From Polaromonas sp. (GTDB lineage Bacteria; Pseudomonadota; Gammaproteobacteria; Burkholderiales; Burkholderiaceae_C): a DNA stretch of 64,000 nucleotides. The position numbers and the translations under genes are program-made. Numbering within the stretch: position 1 is the stretch's first letter; every line of letters begins with the position of its first letter. The DNA is taken from the NCBI GenBank assembly GCA_028291985.1, contig JAQGNE010000069.1:1-64000 (forward strand). Reading direction: 5' to 3'. Shown here piece by piece: positions 37,769 to 46,631 of this stretch. Under the pieces are notes generated by a model. It did not search any database. It had not been told where the DNA came from and worked only from the letters and a program-made list of their open reading frames with translations.

Positions 37769-38386
37769 ATGCCGATGGTCGTTATTGCCAATCCAAAGGG
37801 CGGCGTCGGCAAGTCGACGCTGGCCACGCAGGTGGCCGGATATTTTGCAAGCCAGGGGCATGCGGTGATGCTGGGTGACGCCGACCGGCAGCAGTCGTCT
37901 CGCCTGTGGCTGGGGCTGCGCCCCGAGGCGGCGCGGCCGATCGCCACCTGGGAGGTCAATGCCGATCTGATCGTGAGGCCGCCGCGCGGCACCACCCATG
38001 TGGTGCTGGACACCCCTGGTGGCCTGCACGGCTGGCGCTTCAACGATGTCATCAAGATGGCCGACAAGATCATTGTGCCACTGCAGGCCAGTGTGTTCGA
38101 TATGTTCGCCACGCGGGCGTTTCTGGACCAACTGGCCGAGAACCGCCATGCCGGCAAGGTGCAGGTGGGCATCGTGGGCATGCGGGTTGATGCGCGCACG
38201 ATCTCGTCCGACAAGTTGCGCGAATTCGTTGAAAGCCTGGACCTGCCGGTACTGGGGTATTTGCGTGACACGCAAAACTATGTGCACTTGGCCGCGCGCG
38301 GCTTGACGGTGTTTGACATTTCGCCAGGGCGTGTCGCTAAAGACCTGGAGCAGTGGCGCGGCATCTGCGACTGGCTGGATCAATAG
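37769..38386 (+). CDS. ParA/MinD-type ATPase
   Basis: A 205-aa P-loop ATPase with the deviant Walker A KGGVGKST at residues 9-16, GDADRQQSSRLWL and VVLDTPGGL (Walker B region). AGGAG lies 8 nt upstream of the ATG. No parB, cheW or fli gene is adjacent, so this is an orphan, unlike the chromosomal partition ParA next to gidB. Orphan members place large complexes or plasmids; the cargo here is unknown. Confidence 0.9.
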   Translation: MPMVVIANPKGGVGKSTLATQVAGYFASQGHAVMLGDADRQQSSRLWLGLRPEAARPIATWEVNADLIVRPPRGTTHVVLDTPGGLHGWRFNDVIKMADKIIVPLQASVFDMFATRAFLDQLAENRHAGKVQVGIVGMRVDARTISSDKLREFVESLDLPVLGYLRDTQNYVHLAARGLTVFDISPGRVAKDLEQWRGICDWLDQ

Positions 38387-38481
38387 CCCTCAGTGCGTCA
38401 GCATGTCATTCCCGCAGGTGCGGGTTCCGGCAGTCGCTGAACAGACAGCCAGGCGCATGGTGCAAACGCTAAAGTCGGGCC

Positions 38482-38937
38482 ATGAAAACCTTTCAAACCC
38501 TTGCAGAGCTGGCAGCTTGCGTCAACCAGGAAGTTGCAGTCAGCGACTGGATCACCATCACCCAGGAACAGGTCAACCTGTTCGCTGAAGCCACCGGTGA
38601 CCACCAATGGATTCACGTCGACCCCGAGCGTGCAGCAGCCGGTCCTTTCAAGGGGCCGATTGCGCACGGTTTTCTGACGCTGTCGCTGATTCCGCGGTTT
38701 TTCGAGACATCCTTTGCCATCACGGCATCCCGCATGGGCGTGAACTATGGGCTCAACCGGGTGCGCTTCACGTCGCCAGTGCCGGTGGGCAGTCGCTTGC
38801 GGGCGCGCATGAAACTGCTGGCCAGCCAGGCGATTGACAACGATGGCATGCAGATGACCTGGGAAGTCACGGTGGAGCGCGAAGGCTCCGACAGGCCGGT
38901 CTGCGTCGCCGAATCGCTGGTGCGGCGCTATCCCTGA
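38482..38937 (+). CDS. MaoC-like (R)-specific enoyl-CoA hydratase
   Basis: A 151-aa single hot-dog domain protein. The hydratase motif is visible as FAEATGDHQWIHVDPERAAAGPFKGPIAHGFLTLS, containing the catalytic Asp and His of (R)-hydratases. Members hydrate trans-2-enoyl-CoA to (R)-3-hydroxyacyl-CoA in fatty-acid or polyhydroxyalkanoate metabolism. It stands about 95 bp after the ParA gene with no obvious partner. Confidence 0.92.
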   Translation: MKTFQTLAELAACVNQEVAVSDWITITQEQVNLFAEATGDHQWIHVDPERAAAGPFKGPIAHGFLTLSLIPRFFETSFAITASRMGVNYGLNRVRFTSPVPVGSRLRARMKLLASQAIDNDGMQMTWEVTVEREGSDRPVCVAESLVRRYP

Positions 38938-38965
38938 TCATGATCACCCATGCCCCATGCCGGAC

Positions 38966-39280
38966 CTAGATGGGTAGCAGTTGCAAGCTAGGAATAGAAC
39001 CCCGAAACGATGGGATGAGGGCATTGATGCGCTCGACAGCGACCTGCTGTGAATGCAGCTGTGCAATGCACTGGTGCAGGTCGCTGCGCAGCAACCACAA
39101 GTCTGACGGCGTCTGCGCCAGGTCAATCCGGTAGTTCAGACGGTCGACCCGGACATCGGTGCAGTCCTCAAGCGTCGCGCGCAGACACTGACGCAGATGC
39201 TCCAGGCGGGCACGGCTCCTGAATTTTTTTGGGCGAAAACGCCTCGCGATCACGCGGCTGAAGAGCTGCTGGAGGTTCAT
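38966..39280 (-). CDS. Conserved-looking small basic protein, unknown
   Basis: 104 aa from the ATG at 39280 (a GTG 9 nt earlier is possible). Soluble, Arg-rich at the N-terminus (FSRVIARRFRPKKFRSRARLEHL) and helical in appearance, with DLWLLRSDLHQCIAQLHSQQVAVERINALI near the end. Codons favour G/C in third position like the neighbours, which argues for a real gene. I recall similar short hypothetical proteins in Comamonadaceae but no function. Confidence 0.65.
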   Translation of the reverse strand: MNLQQLFSRVIARRFRPKKFRSRARLEHLRQCLRATLEDCTDVRVDRLNYRIDLAQTPSDLWLLRSDLHQCIAQLHSQQVAVERINALIPSFRGSIPSLQLLPI

Positions 39281-39338
39281 AGTTGACACAAGTTTGACAC
39301 TGCTTCAATACCGTTGTCACGGTTACGCCAGCGAAAAA

Positions 39339-39869
39339 TCATTGATCCAAGTGTGCTGGCGCTGGCGCTGCGGGCTCGCCTGAGGGGGCAGCTTGCAAGG
39401 CCGCAGCGCTGGCAAATCCATTCTGCCGCCAGGCCTCATACACGGTTACCGCCACCGAATTGGACAGATTCAGGCTGCGCTGCGTTGCCAGCATCGGTAC
39501 CTTGAGCCTGCGGTTTTCTGCGAAAGACATGCGCAGGTCCGGCGACAGTCCGCGGGTTTCGGAGCCAAACACCAGCCAGTCCCCAGGGCGAAATTCCGCC
39601 TGGTAGACGCTGCGGGTTCCGTGGGTGGTCATGGCAAACAGACGATCGGCAGGCGGATATTCGGTGTCAAGTAGGGCCTGCCAGCTGGCATGGCGGAGCA
39701 GCTGTGCGTACTCGTGGTAGTCAAGCCCGGCTCGGCGCATGTGCTTGTCATCCATCGAAAACCCCAACGGGTCGACTAGGTGCAGGCGGCAGCCCGTGTT
39801 GGCCGCCAGGCGGATGACGTTACCGGTATTGGGCGGAATTTCTGGTTCGACCAGAACAATGTTGAACAT
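39339..39869 (-). CDS. trmL: tRNA (cytidine(34)-2'-O)-methyltransferase
   Basis: A 176-aa SPOUT-class methyltransferase that modifies the wobble base of tRNA-Leu. It starts [36 protein letters not shown], the classical TrmL N-terminus. The knot region is [14 protein letters not shown] and [21 protein letters not shown] short Ala/Pro-rich tail is added. It is separated from the flanking genes by about 60-90 bp. Confidence 0.95.
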   Translation of the reverse strand: MFNIVLVEPEIPPNTGNVIRLAANTGCRLHLVDPLGFSMDDKHMRRAGLDYHEYAQLLRHASWQALLDTEYPPADRLFAMTTHGTRSVYQAEFRPGDWLVFGSETRGLSPDLRMSFAENRRLKVPMLATQRSLNLSNSVAVTVYEAWRQNGFASAAALQAAPSGEPAAPAPAHLDQ

Positions 39870-39961
39870 GAATTAGCGTACTTCACTAGGTAAACGACAG
39901 CCCATGATTCTAGAAGTGAGACCGGCAGCGGTAGCAGCCATCGTGCGCTCTCTGCTTAGTG

Positions 39962-40744
39962 TCAAGGTAAAGGCGTTCGCGCAAGCACCACCGCGGTGAT
40001 GTGGGCAACACCCGCTGACCGGAGCGCCTGTGCCGCGGTGTAAATGGATGCGCCGCTGGTCATCACATCGTCAACCAGAACCAGTCGCCGCCCGTCAAGC
40101 GCCGACGCCCTGAGCGGTTCGACCTGAAACGCGCCCTTGAGGTTTTCAATGCGCTCGTGGCGCTGCAGCTCGGTCTGCGCTCGGGTATGCCTTATGCGCA
40201 GCAGCAGTCGAGCGTCGGCGCTTGCCCTCGTACCTGATTGGCGCGCAAGTGCGCGGGCCAGCTCCCACGACTGGTTGAAACCGCGCATTTGAAGGCGCTC
40301 GGCAGAAAGCGGAATCGGAACGACAAGGTCATCCGGTCCCAGCGCGTCGAAAGCCTGCTGCATGCCTGCGCAGGCCAGCATGCGTGCCGCAAAAAACGAT
40401 GCCCAGCCAGGCTGATCGCCAAACTTGAACCGTGTGATGAGCCGGGACCACGGATAGACGTAATCAAAGCAGGCCAGGGCCAAGTCCACGGGCGGTGGCT
40501 GGCGGATGCAACTGGCGCATCGTGTCGCCCCGCTGCTTGCGGCGAGAGGGAAGAGACCGATTGGCACATGTGATGCGCACAGTGGGCAGCGGGGCATGCC
40601 CGATGAAAACCGGGAGGCACACGGGTCGCAAACCTGTGTGGCGGGCCAGCTGCGGCAGACCGCGCATTGACTCAACAGTGACCAGCGCCGCAGGCCACGG
40701 CTTGGGGACCGGCCGAAAAGTTCTGACAAGCGGGGGTTGAGCAC
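39962..40744 (-). CDS. ComF family phosphoribosyltransferase-like protein
   Basis: Double-zinc-finger N-terminus (CAVCRSWPATQVCDPC and CPLCASHVPIG ... CASCI) followed by a phosphoribosyltransferase domain with the PRPP loop VLVDDVMTSGASI near the end. ComF proteins are linked to DNA uptake in naturally competent bacteria. The track ORF runs 432 aa, but its first 160 residues are antisense to the methyltransferase gene and unlike ComF. A GTG at 40744 (or 40747) gives 260 aa, near the family length; an ATG at 40783 overlaps the divergent gene by 2 bp and is also possible. Confidence 0.85.
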   Translation of the reverse strand: MLNPRLSELFGRSPSRGLRRWSLLSQCAVCRSWPATQVCDPCASRFSSGMPRCPLCASHVPIGLFPLAASSGATRCASCIRQPPPVDLALACFDYVYPWSRLITRFKFGDQPGWASFFAARMLACAGMQQAFDALGPDDLVVPIPLSAERLQMRGFNQSWELARALARQSGTRASADARLLLRIRHTRAQTELQRHERIENLKGAFQVEPLRASALDGRRLVLVDDVMTSGASIYTAAQALRSAGVAHITAVVLARTPLP

Positions 40745-40781
40745 CACTTCAATATACTCGGTTACCCTTTTATTCAGCCGC

Positions 40782-41696
40782 ATGACAAGTACGCAACGCC
40801 CGCCCACCCTCGATCCCGTGGCTGTGGCGCGATGGGAGCAAACAGCACCGCTGGCCGCGCCGTGGCTGCATGAAGAAGTGGCCAGCCGCATGCTGGATCG
40901 CCTGCAATGGATCAAGCTTGAGCCAGCGGCCTGGGCGAACTGGGGGGCCTTGCGTGGCGGCCTGAGCGCACATGAGCAGCTCGTCAGGCGGTACCCGGAT
41001 TCCACGTGCTTCGTAGCTGAAACCGTCACCAGAAGGGCACAAGCCGCTGTCAAATCCATAGAAACGAAGGCTTGGTGGAAGCCCGCGGCCTGGACACGCA
41101 AGCCGGTACGTTTCGAGCTTCCCGCTCCCGCAAGCGTTGACATGTTGTGGGCCAACATGAGCTTGCATGAATCGGCAGACCCGCAAAGCCTGCTGCTGCA
41201 ATGGCACAAGGCCCTGCGTACCCATGGCTTCCTGATGTTTTCCTGCTTTGGCCCGGACACTGTCAGGGAGTTGCGCGATATCTACACCCACCTCGGGTGG
41301 CCGGTGGCAGGCCATGACCTGACCGATATGCATGACTGGGGGGACATGCTGGTGAACACTGGCTTTGCCGAGCCGGTGATGGACATGGAGCGCATCACCC
41401 TGACCTATGAAAACCCTGCGCGCCTCCTGCAAGACCTGAGAGAGTTGGGACGCAACTTTCATCCCGCCCGTTTTCCCGCATTGCGCGGGCGGTCTTGGAA
41501 GTCTAGGTTTCAACAACTGCTGATGGAGCACTTGCCTAAAGGTGCTGACGGGCGCTTGTCCTTAACTTTTGAGGTGATCTACGGACATGCGATGAAGGCT
41601 GCGCCACGGATGAGCGTCAGTGAACACAGCTCGGTTTCGATCGAAGATATGAGGAGCATGCTGAAGGGATCCTCCGGCTCATTGCCTCACCAGTGA
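40782..41696 (+). CDS. SAM-dependent methyltransferase, BioC-like
   Basis: 304 aa from the ATG at 40782. It resembles the BioC/malonyl-ACP methyltransferase branch: RRPP-like start with AVARWEQTAPLAAPWLHEEVASRMLDRLQ, the VDMLWANMSLHESADPQSLLLQWHKAL segment (compare LVFSNLALQW in BioC) and LRTHGFLMFSCFGPDTVREL. The N-terminal glycine-rich SAM loop is poor or absent (the region reads WANWGALRGGLS), so enzymatic activity is not assured. No other biotin gene is nearby. Confidence 0.78.
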   Translation: MTSTQRPPTLDPVAVARWEQTAPLAAPWLHEEVASRMLDRLQWIKLEPAAWANWGALRGGLSAHEQLVRRYPDSTCFVAETVTRRAQAAVKSIETKAWWKPAAWTRKPVRFELPAPASVDMLWANMSLHESADPQSLLLQWHKALRTHGFLMFSCFGPDTVRELRDIYTHLGWPVAGHDLTDMHDWGDMLVNTGFAEPVMDMERITLTYENPARLLQDLRELGRNFHPARFPALRGRSWKSRFQQLLMEHLPKGADGRLSLTFEVIYGHAMKAAPRMSVSEHSSVSIEDMRSMLKGSSGSLPHQ

Positions 41697-41783
41697 CAGC
41701 TCAGCCGTGCAGGCCTGGGTTTTCACATTTACCCGCAGCGTATTCGGGAGTGGCCCAGCTATAATTTGAGCCTCATTTTGGGC

Positions 41784-42359
41784 ATGTTCCCACGCCACGA
41801 GCGGCTGTCGCAGATTGCCGCTTTTTTGAAGTGTCGTCCCTTGTCACACCCAGACATCGATCGAATTGCACGGCTTCGTTTTGCAAGTGTGTCCGCCGAC
41901 GGTGGCGCAACGCATGACACCGTCGGCGTGCAGTGGCTTCTCAAGCGCAACTGCTCCGTGACGCCCGCCCAGCTTGCAGGCCTTTACCTGTCGCTTTGCG
42001 TCGTGTCACTGGGCATCGCTACTTTTTTCTGGCTGCAAGGGGCGCGATTGGTGATGCCTTTCGCCTGGCTGGAGCTGATCGTCGTTGGCTCGGCATTCCT
42101 GGTGTACGCACGGCATGCTGGTGATGCCGAAAAAATCCATTTGAAGGGCGGTCAACTGGTGGTTGAGCTGGAGTCTGCTGGCCGTACAGAGCGTGCCGAG
42201 TTCAACCGGGAATGGGTCCGTGTCGAGCCGAGCAGCGGCGACGGTTCGTTGATCGAGGTATCGGGTCAGGGGCGATCAGTCAGTGTCGGGCGGCATTTGA
42301 GGCCGGAGCTGCGACCCGCTCTGGCGCGCGAGATCCGTTACGTCCTGCGCGGTTGCTGA
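41784..42359 (+). CDS. DUF2244 family membrane protein
   Basis: 191 aa from the ATG at 41784. The start is uncertain: the ORF opens at a TTG (41766), and a GTG near 41889 would fit the family better, beginning SADGGATHD. The core has LKRNCSVTPAQLAGLYLSL, two membrane helices (GLYLSLCVVSLGIATFFW and MPFAWLELIVVGSAFLVYA), and a C-terminal domain ending GRHLRPELRPALAREIRYVL, as in DUF2244. The family often neighbours cytochrome c oxidase genes, and the ctaC gene follows here. TATAAT lies at 41760. Confidence 0.82.
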   Translation: MFPRHERLSQIAAFLKCRPLSHPDIDRIARLRFASVSADGGATHDTVGVQWLLKRNCSVTPAQLAGLYLSLCVVSLGIATFFWLQGARLVMPFAWLELIVVGSAFLVYARHAGDAEKIHLKGGQLVVELESAGRTERAEFNREWVRVEPSSGDGSLIEVSGQGRSVSVGRHLRPELRPALAREIRYVLRGC

Positions 42360-42423
42360 GTTCTTTTAGAACCAAACTAGCGGCTTCCGGAGTTACGTGT
42401 CATGAAGAAAGGTGAACCGGACG

Positions 42424-42452
42424 TTTCCGGTGTGCCTCGCTAACTTTATAAT
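42424..42452 (+). promoter_or_regulatory. Candidate sigma-70-type promoter of the cytochrome oxidase genes
   Basis: A TATAAT box at 42447-42452 with TTTCCG 17 nt upstream as a weak -35. It lies about 150 bp before ctaC, leaving a long leader in which I see no riboswitch. Confidence 0.4.
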
Positions 42453-42604
42453 CAGCGGGTTAATCCTTTGCCGGATCCGGATATCTGGAACTGACTTGAC
42501 GCCTTGGCGTAACGGCAAATCGCATGCTCCCCTGGGTTGGACAGAGGTTAGGCCTTGATTGACGCAAGAGTGAATGCAACAGCGAAGCAATAAGAGTGAT
42601 CACG

Positions 42605-43807
42605 ATGAATGTAAGCAAAACGATGAGCAACATGACCCGGGCGGGCGTTCGATGTGCAGGCGCGCTTGCCGGATTTGCGCTTGCCTGTGCAGGGACAGCC
42701 GCTCATGCTGTAAATGATCTGCCCGGCGGTCCCGCTGTCAACCAGCTGAATCTTCACCCGGCTGTCACGCGAATTGCTCATGAGCAGCAGTGGCTTCACT
42801 GGTTCATGATGGCGATCTGCGTTTTGATCTTTGTTGCCGTGTTTGGAGTCATGTTTTACTCCATCTGGAAGCACCGTAAATCGGTCGGGCACAAGGCTGC
42901 GAATTTCCACGAGTCGACTGCGGTTGAGATTGCATGGACTGTGGTTCCATTTGTGATTGTTATCGCCATGGCTTTGCCGGCGACCAAAGTGCTGGTGGCC
43001 CAGAAAGACACCACCAGCGCCGACCTAACCATCAAGACCACTGGCATGCAGTGGAAGTGGGGTTATGACTACGTCACTGGAGAGGGCGAAGGCATTGCGT
43101 TTGTTTCGACACTTGACAGTGCGCAACGTGAAATGTCCAACCGCGGCGGCCCTGTTGGCGCCGAATCGCCTGATGACTATCTGCTCAAGGTTGACAACCC
43201 CATGGTGGTGCCGGTCAACAAGAAGATCCGCATCATCACAACCGCAAATGATGTGATTCATGCCTTTGCGGTGCCGGCTTTTGGCATCAAGCAGGATGCA
43301 ATTCCCGGCTTTGTGCGCGACACCTGGTTCCGTGCCGAAAAGACCGGCGACTACCACGGCCAGTGTCAGGAGCTGTGCGGCAAGGAACACGCTTACATGC
43401 CTATCCATGTCAAGGTGGTGTCTGCCGAAGACTACTCTGCCTGGGTTGCAACCAAAATGAAGGAGGCCGCAGCTAAAGCCGACGATCCTTCCAAGGTATG
43501 GACGCTTGCTGATCTGAAGGCAAGGGGCGAAAAGGTTTATGCCTCCAACTGTGCAGCCTGTCATCAGGCCAACGGCAAGGGCGCCGGGCCGATCAAGCCG
43601 CTGGATGGCTCAGCCATTGTGGTTGACGCTGATCACAACAAACAGATCCAGATACTGCTCAACGGGGCTGCTGGGGGCGCCATGCCTTCGTGGAAAGCAC
43701 TGAGCGACACGGATCTGGCAGCGGTCTCGACGTATACCAAAAACAACTGGTCCAACCAAACCGGTCAGCTGATTCAACCTGCGGAATTTCAGGCCGCTCG
43801 CAAATAG
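42605..43807 (+). CDS. ctaC: Cytochrome c oxidase subunit II with fused cytochrome c domain
   Basis: Electron-entry subunit of the aa3-type oxidase. 400 aa from the ATG at 42605: signal peptide ending AHA, two membrane helices (WLHWFMMAICVLIFVAVFGVMFY and AVEIAWTVVPFVIVIAMAL), and a cupredoxin domain with the CuA motif CQELCGKEHAYM. A C-terminal monoheme cytochrome c domain has CAACH (about residue 317) and a Met in GGAMPSW. The fusion removes the need for a separate soluble donor to CuA. Downstream ctaD follows after about 100 bp. Confidence 0.97.
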   Translation: MNVSKTMSNMTRAGVRCAGALAGFALACAGTAAHAVNDLPGGPAVNQLNLHPAVTRIAHEQQWLHWFMMAICVLIFVAVFGVMFYSIWKHRKSVGHKAANFHESTAVEIAWTVVPFVIVIAMALPATKVLVAQKDTTSADLTIKTTGMQWKWGYDYVTGEGEGIAFVSTLDSAQREMSNRGGPVGAESPDDYLLKVDNPMVVPVNKKIRIITTANDVIHAFAVPAFGIKQDAIPGFVRDTWFRAEKTGDYHGQCQELCGKEHAYMPIHVKVVSAEDYSAWVATKMKEAAAKADDPSKVWTLADLKARGEKVYASNCAACHQANGKGAGPIKPLDGSAIVVDADHNKQIQILLNGAAGGAMPSWKALSDTDLAAVSTYTKNNWSNQTGQLIQPAEFQAARK

Positions 43808-43910
43808 CAGCGTGTCTTGCTGAGCAGGTTACCGTCACCTAAATATCGCCAGACCATTTCGTCGGCCAAAGCAATCAAAGAATCAGGCTAAAGCCACCAA
43901 AGGAAGCAAG

Positions 43911-45557
43911 ATGAGTGCAGTTCTAGACCATCACGACCACGCCCATGGGGGCCACGGCCACGATGAGGCCCATGCCCATCCGCACGGCTGGCGCCGCTGG
44001 GTTTATGCCACCAACCACAAAGACATCGGAACGCTGTATTTGCTGTTCAGCTTCGCGATGCTGATGTTTGGAGGTGTACTGGCCCTGGGTATACGTGCTG
44101 AACTCTTTCAGCCCGGTCTTCAGCTCGTCAACCCGGAGCTTTTCAATCAGCTCACGACGATGCACGGCCTCATCATGGTGTTTGGTGCGATCATGCCGGC
44201 CTTTGTGGGCTTTGCAAACTGGATGATTCCGCTGCAGATTGGCGCCGCGGACATGGCATTCGCCCGTATGAACAACTTTAGTTTCTGGTTGTTGATTCCG
44301 GCGGGACTCATGCTGGCCGCGTCGTTTTTCATGCCTGGCGGTGCACCCGCGGCGGGATGGACGCTGTATGCGCCGTTGACCTTGCAGATGGGCCCGTCCA
44401 TGGATGCCGGTATCTTCGCGATGCACATCCTGGGTGCCTCATCGATCATGGGCTCGATCAACATCATCGTCACGATCCTGAACATGCGCGCTCCTGGCAT
44501 GACCTTGATGAAGATGCCCATGTTCTGCTGGACGTGGCTGATCACTGCCTACTTGCTGATCGCTGTCATGCCCGTGCTGGCTGGCGCCATCACCATGACC
44601 CTGACAGACCGACATTTCGGTACCAGTTTCTTTAACCCGGCTGGCGGCGGTGACCCGGTCATGTACCAGCATATTTTCTGGTTCTTTGGTCATCCCGAGG
44701 TGTACATCATGATCTTGCCGGCGTTCGGCATCATCAGCCAGATCATTCCAGCGTTTTCTCGCAAACGCCTGTTCGGCTATGCATCAATGGTGTATGCCAC
44801 CGGCTCCATCGCTATTTTGAGTTTTGTGGTTTGGGCGCACCATATGTTCACCACCGGCATGCCGGTTACCGGGCAGCTTTTCTTCATGTACTCAACGATG
44901 TTGATTGCGGTGCCGACCGGCGTGAAGGTGTTCAACTGGATTGCCACCATGTGGAAGGGGTCCATGACGTTTGAAACCCCGATGCTTTTTGCCGTGGGCT
45001 TCATCTTCGTGTTCACCATTGGCGGTCTGACAGGGGTTATCCTTTCCGTCGCGCCAATCGATACCCAGCTGCAGGACACCTACTACGTGGTTGCGCACTT
45101 CCACTATGTGCTGGTGGCGGGGTCGTTGTACGCCCTTTTTGCGGGCTATTACTACTGGTCGCCAAAGTGGACGGGCGTGATGTACAGCGAAACACGCGGA
45201 AAAATTCATTTCTGGTGGTCGTTGATTTCCTTTAACGTCACTTTCTTCCCGATGCACTTCCTGGGGCTTGCAGGCATGCCACGTCGTTATGCAGACTACC
45301 CTATGCAGTTTGCCGATTTCAACGCCATTGCCAGCGTCGGCGCCTTCTTCTTTGGTTTTGCACAGGTTTACTTCTTCCTGTTTGTGGTTATCCCCGGCAT
45401 GCGTGGCAAGGGAGTAGCCGCGAAGCAGAACCCATGGTGCGACGAAGGCGACAAAGGTGCTGAAGGTCTGGAGTGGGAAGTGCCTTCGCCAGCACCTTTC
45501 CATACCTTTGAGACGCCACCGCGGCTTGATGTGACCGCTACGCGCGTGCTCGGCTGA
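43911..45557 (+). CDS. ctaD: Cytochrome c oxidase subunit I
   Basis: Catalytic subunit with heme a and the heme a3-CuB centre, 548 aa with twelve membrane helices. A His-rich N-terminus (DHHDHAHGGHGHDEAHAHPHG) precedes WVYATNHKDIGTLYL. FWFFGHPEVYIMILPAFG carries the CuB His and the crosslinked Tyr, the K- and D-channel regions are in place and TYYVVAHFHYVL holds the heme ligand His. The N-terminal His cluster may bind copper, as inference. Confidence 0.98.
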   Translation: MSAVLDHHDHAHGGHGHDEAHAHPHGWRRWVYATNHKDIGTLYLLFSFAMLMFGGVLALGIRAELFQPGLQLVNPELFNQLTTMHGLIMVFGAIMPAFVGFANWMIPLQIGAADMAFARMNNFSFWLLIPAGLMLAASFFMPGGAPAAGWTLYAPLTLQMGPSMDAGIFAMHILGASSIMGSINIIVTILNMRAPGMTLMKMPMFCWTWLITAYLLIAVMPVLAGAITMTLTDRHFGTSFFNPAGGGDPVMYQHIFWFFGHPEVYIMILPAFGIISQIIPAFSRKRLFGYASMVYATGSIAILSFVVWAHHMFTTGMPVTGQLFFMYSTMLIAVPTGVKVFNWIATMWKGSMTFETPMLFAVGFIFVFTIGGLTGVILSVAPIDTQLQDTYYVVAHFHYVLVAGSLYALFAGYYYWSPKWTGVMYSETRGKIHFWWSLISFNVTFFPMHFLGLAGMPRRYADYPMQFADFNAIASVGAFFFGFAQVYFFLFVVIPGMRGKGVAAKQNPWCDEGDKGAEGLEWEVPSPAPFHTFETPPRLDVTATRVLG

Positions 45558-45584
45558 CCCTTTCCTTTACATTTGACTGACAGC

Positions 45585-45695
45585 ATGGCCACCCCTGAGC
45601 AAAAGAAAAGCAATTTTCGTCTGGCGCTGATTTTGGCGTCTGTCGCGGTTGCATTTTTTGTCGGATTTTTGGTCAACATGGCGTTGGTCAGATGA
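45585..45695 (+). CDS. Small cytochrome oxidase assembly protein (36 aa)
   Basis: Too short for the ORF track. Reads ATPEQKKSNFRLALILASVA... with one membrane helix and ends VNMALVR. Burkholderiales genomes have such 35-40 aa proteins between ctaD and ctaG, annotated as cytochrome oxidase small assembly protein. It sits 27 bp after ctaD and 27 bp before ctaG, in the same direction. Confidence 0.85.
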   Translation: MATPEQKKSNFRLALILASVAVAFFVGFLVNMALVR

Positions 45696-45722
45696 TCGCT
45701 ACCTTATTGAACTGACTGTCAG

Positions 45723-46349
45723 ATGCAAATTAAACGTGAAAACGTCAAGATGGTGGGCAAGCTGGGCGTTATCGTCCTCGGCATGTTCGCCTTCGGCTAT
45801 GCATTAGTGCCTATCTACAAGGCGATTTGTGAGATGACCGGCATCAATGTGCTGGCGTTATCAGACCGCAGAATCCCGGGTGCAACATCGACACTGCCAG
45901 CAAATACACAGGTGGATCGAACCCGCACCATCAAAGTCGAGTTCGATGCCAACTCGCGTGGTCCGTGGCACTTCAAGCCTGCCCAGAGTTCGCTCACGGT
46001 GCATCCGGGTGAGCTGGCGACCATGGTGTACGAGTTTCAGAACGTGCAGGACCGCACCATGTCAGCACAGGCCATTCCCAGCTATGCACCCTCGCAGGCG
46101 GGAGCGCATTTCAACAAACTTGAATGTTTCTGTTTTACCCAGTACACCTTGCAGCCGGGCGAGAAAAAACAGTGGCCGGTGGCATTTGTCATTGATCCCA
46201 AGTTATCGAGAGACGTGACCACGATCACGCTGTCGTACACGTTTTTTGAAGTTGGCGGTAAAACGCCGGCCGCACCGCAGGCTGCCGTACCGAAAGCCGT
46301 GAATCTTGTATCAGCACATGGCGTGATATCGCCCAGGCCTGGCATATGA
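45723..46349 (+). CDS. ctaG: Cytochrome c oxidase assembly protein CtaG/Cox11
   Basis: Copper chaperone that delivers Cu to the CuB site of subunit I. The 208-aa protein has an N-terminal membrane anchor (LGVIVLGMFAFGYALVPIYKAI) and a periplasmic Ig-like domain with the Cu-binding Cys in LECFCFTQYTLQPGE. The family-typical VDRTRTIKVEFDAN and VITLSYTFFEVG-like ending are present. The last bases overlap the next gene by 4 bp (ATGA). Confidence 0.96.
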   Translation: MQIKRENVKMVGKLGVIVLGMFAFGYALVPIYKAICEMTGINVLALSDRRIPGATSTLPANTQVDRTRTIKVEFDANSRGPWHFKPAQSSLTVHPGELATMVYEFQNVQDRTMSAQAIPSYAPSQAGAHFNKLECFCFTQYTLQPGEKKQWPVAFVIDPKLSRDVTTITLSYTFFEVGGKTPAAPQAAVPKAVNLVSAHGVISPRPGI

Positions 46350-46570
46350 ATTCGCAGAAACCCTCGGATGCCGCTCAAAAGGGCAAAGGTTCGATCTGGC
46401 GTACAGCGAAGGCTGTGATGTGGTCCTTTGTGGGGCTGCGTGGCAAAAGCGATTACGAAAAAGATGTGGAGCAATTGAACCCCGTCCATATTCTGGTGAT
46501 AGGTTTGATCGGCGTCGTGGTTTTCGTGGCAGTCTTGATGCTGATAGCCACTTTGGTTGTGGGCCGGTAG
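46346..46570 (+). CDS. DUF2970 family small membrane protein
   Basis: 74 aa: a basic N-terminal part (KGSIWRTAKAVMWSFVGLRGKSDYEKDV) and one membrane helix (HILVIGLIGVVVFVAVLMLIATLVV). This is the DUF2970 pattern, a family found in beta-proteobacterial cytochrome oxidase operons. The start overlaps the ctaG stop by 4 bp. A role in oxidase assembly is inferred from position only. Confidence 0.9.
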   Translation: MNSQKPSDAAQKGKGSIWRTAKAVMWSFVGLRGKSDYEKDVEQLNPVHILVIGLIGVVVFVAVLMLIATLVVGR

Positions 46571-46631
46571 GTCGCGTTGGGTTAGCGCGCAACGGTAGGT
46601 ACAGATTTTGAATAGCGAAAGAGGAGTCGGA

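Noticed and set aside
39281-39310. TTGACACAAGTTTGACAC direct repeat before the 104-aa gene
   Set aside because: Two TTGACA-like hexamers lie on the plus strand, which has no gene starting nearby; no matching -10 box was seen.
41760-41765. TATAAT upstream of the DUF2244 gene
   Set aside because: No acceptable -35 hexamer at 16-18 nt; recorded in the gene entry but not called as a promoter.
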